Source: Proteobacteria bacterium ST_bin12 (GTDB lineage Bacteria > Pseudomonadota > Gammaproteobacteria > Burkholderiales > Methylophilaceae). From it: 64,000 nucleotides of DNA. Position 1 is the first letter of the stretch, and each line of letters opens with the position of its first letter. The position numbers and the translations under genes were made by a program. The DNA is taken from assembly GCA_002083635.1 (NCBI GenBank), contig MSXP01000008.1:17930-81929 (forward strand). Direction: 5' to 3'. The notes beneath the pieces are model-generated. The model did no database searches. It saw nothing but the letters and a program-made list of their open reading frames with translations, and was not told where the DNA came from. Positions 63,976-64,000 of the stretch are shown in pieces.

Positions 63976-64000
63976 AAAATACGCGAATTAATATTTATGT

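Overview
This window is the origin-of-replication neighbourhood of a betaproteobacterial chromosome with fairly low GC content (judged by eye). The gene orders fit this class: argH / algZ-algR-hemC-hemD, aroQ-accB-accC-prmA-DUF3426, kinase-PP2C-rph-rdgB-hemW, and dnaN-dnaA / rpmH-rnpA-yidD-yidC-mnmE / mnmG-rsmG-parA-parB-atp. A free-standing pqqA gene, catalase with OxyR, and the AT-rich, housekeeping-dominated content suggest a methylotroph of the Methylophilaceae (Methylotenera-like). That placement is an inference; no 16S rRNA or methanol dehydrogenase gene is present to confirm it.

Region 1 (1-7.3 kb, minus strand) runs yicC, then a five-gene block, then gmk and rpoZ. The block encodes a circularly permuted ATP-grasp protein, an alpha-E protein, a transglutaminase-like protease, a protein with a 4-hydroxyphenylpyruvate-dioxygenase-like (VOC) fold, and the proteasome-like peptidase Anbu. 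Four of the five form a known but functionally unresolved gene set. The VOC protein with an apparently complete metal site is the unusual member.

Region 2 (7.5-28.7 kb) is housekeeping: a Ser/Thr kinase and PP2C phosphatase pair, RNase PH, RdgB and HemW; a FimV-like protein; argH divergent from the AlgZ/AlgR-type two-component pair and hemC-hemD; a small MscS-like protein; a cupin; a ferredoxin-reductase; FxsA; DsbD and a TlpA-type thioredoxin; then aroQ-accBC-prmA-DUF3426.

Region 3 (28.8-38.7 kb) is the accessory and eroding part. It holds an orphan pqqA, divergent oxyR / katA with a 24-codon ORF in the katA leader, a rubredoxin gene, a GT8 glycosyltransferase flanked by a second copy of the rubredoxin 3' end, an orphan ParA ATPase, a 31-residue membrane peptide gene, a frameshifted LuxR-type remnant, and an envelope cluster. 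That cluster has a beta-barrel gene with a nonsense codon, a secreted polyproline protein built on a hexanucleotide repeat, a DUF4105-like protein and a DUF3015-like protein.

Region 4 (38.7-64 kb) is the replication-origin block. gyrB-dnaN-dnaA run leftward; rpmH-rnpA-yidD-yidC-mnmE and mnmG-rsmG-parA-parB-atpIBEFHAGDC-glmU-glmS run rightward. DnaA boxes lie on both sides of dnaA. Three parS sites (two perfect, one inside the mnmG reading frame) bracket the origin and fit the resident ParA/ParB pair. No rRNA, tRNA, CRISPR array, insertion sequence or prophage was recognised.
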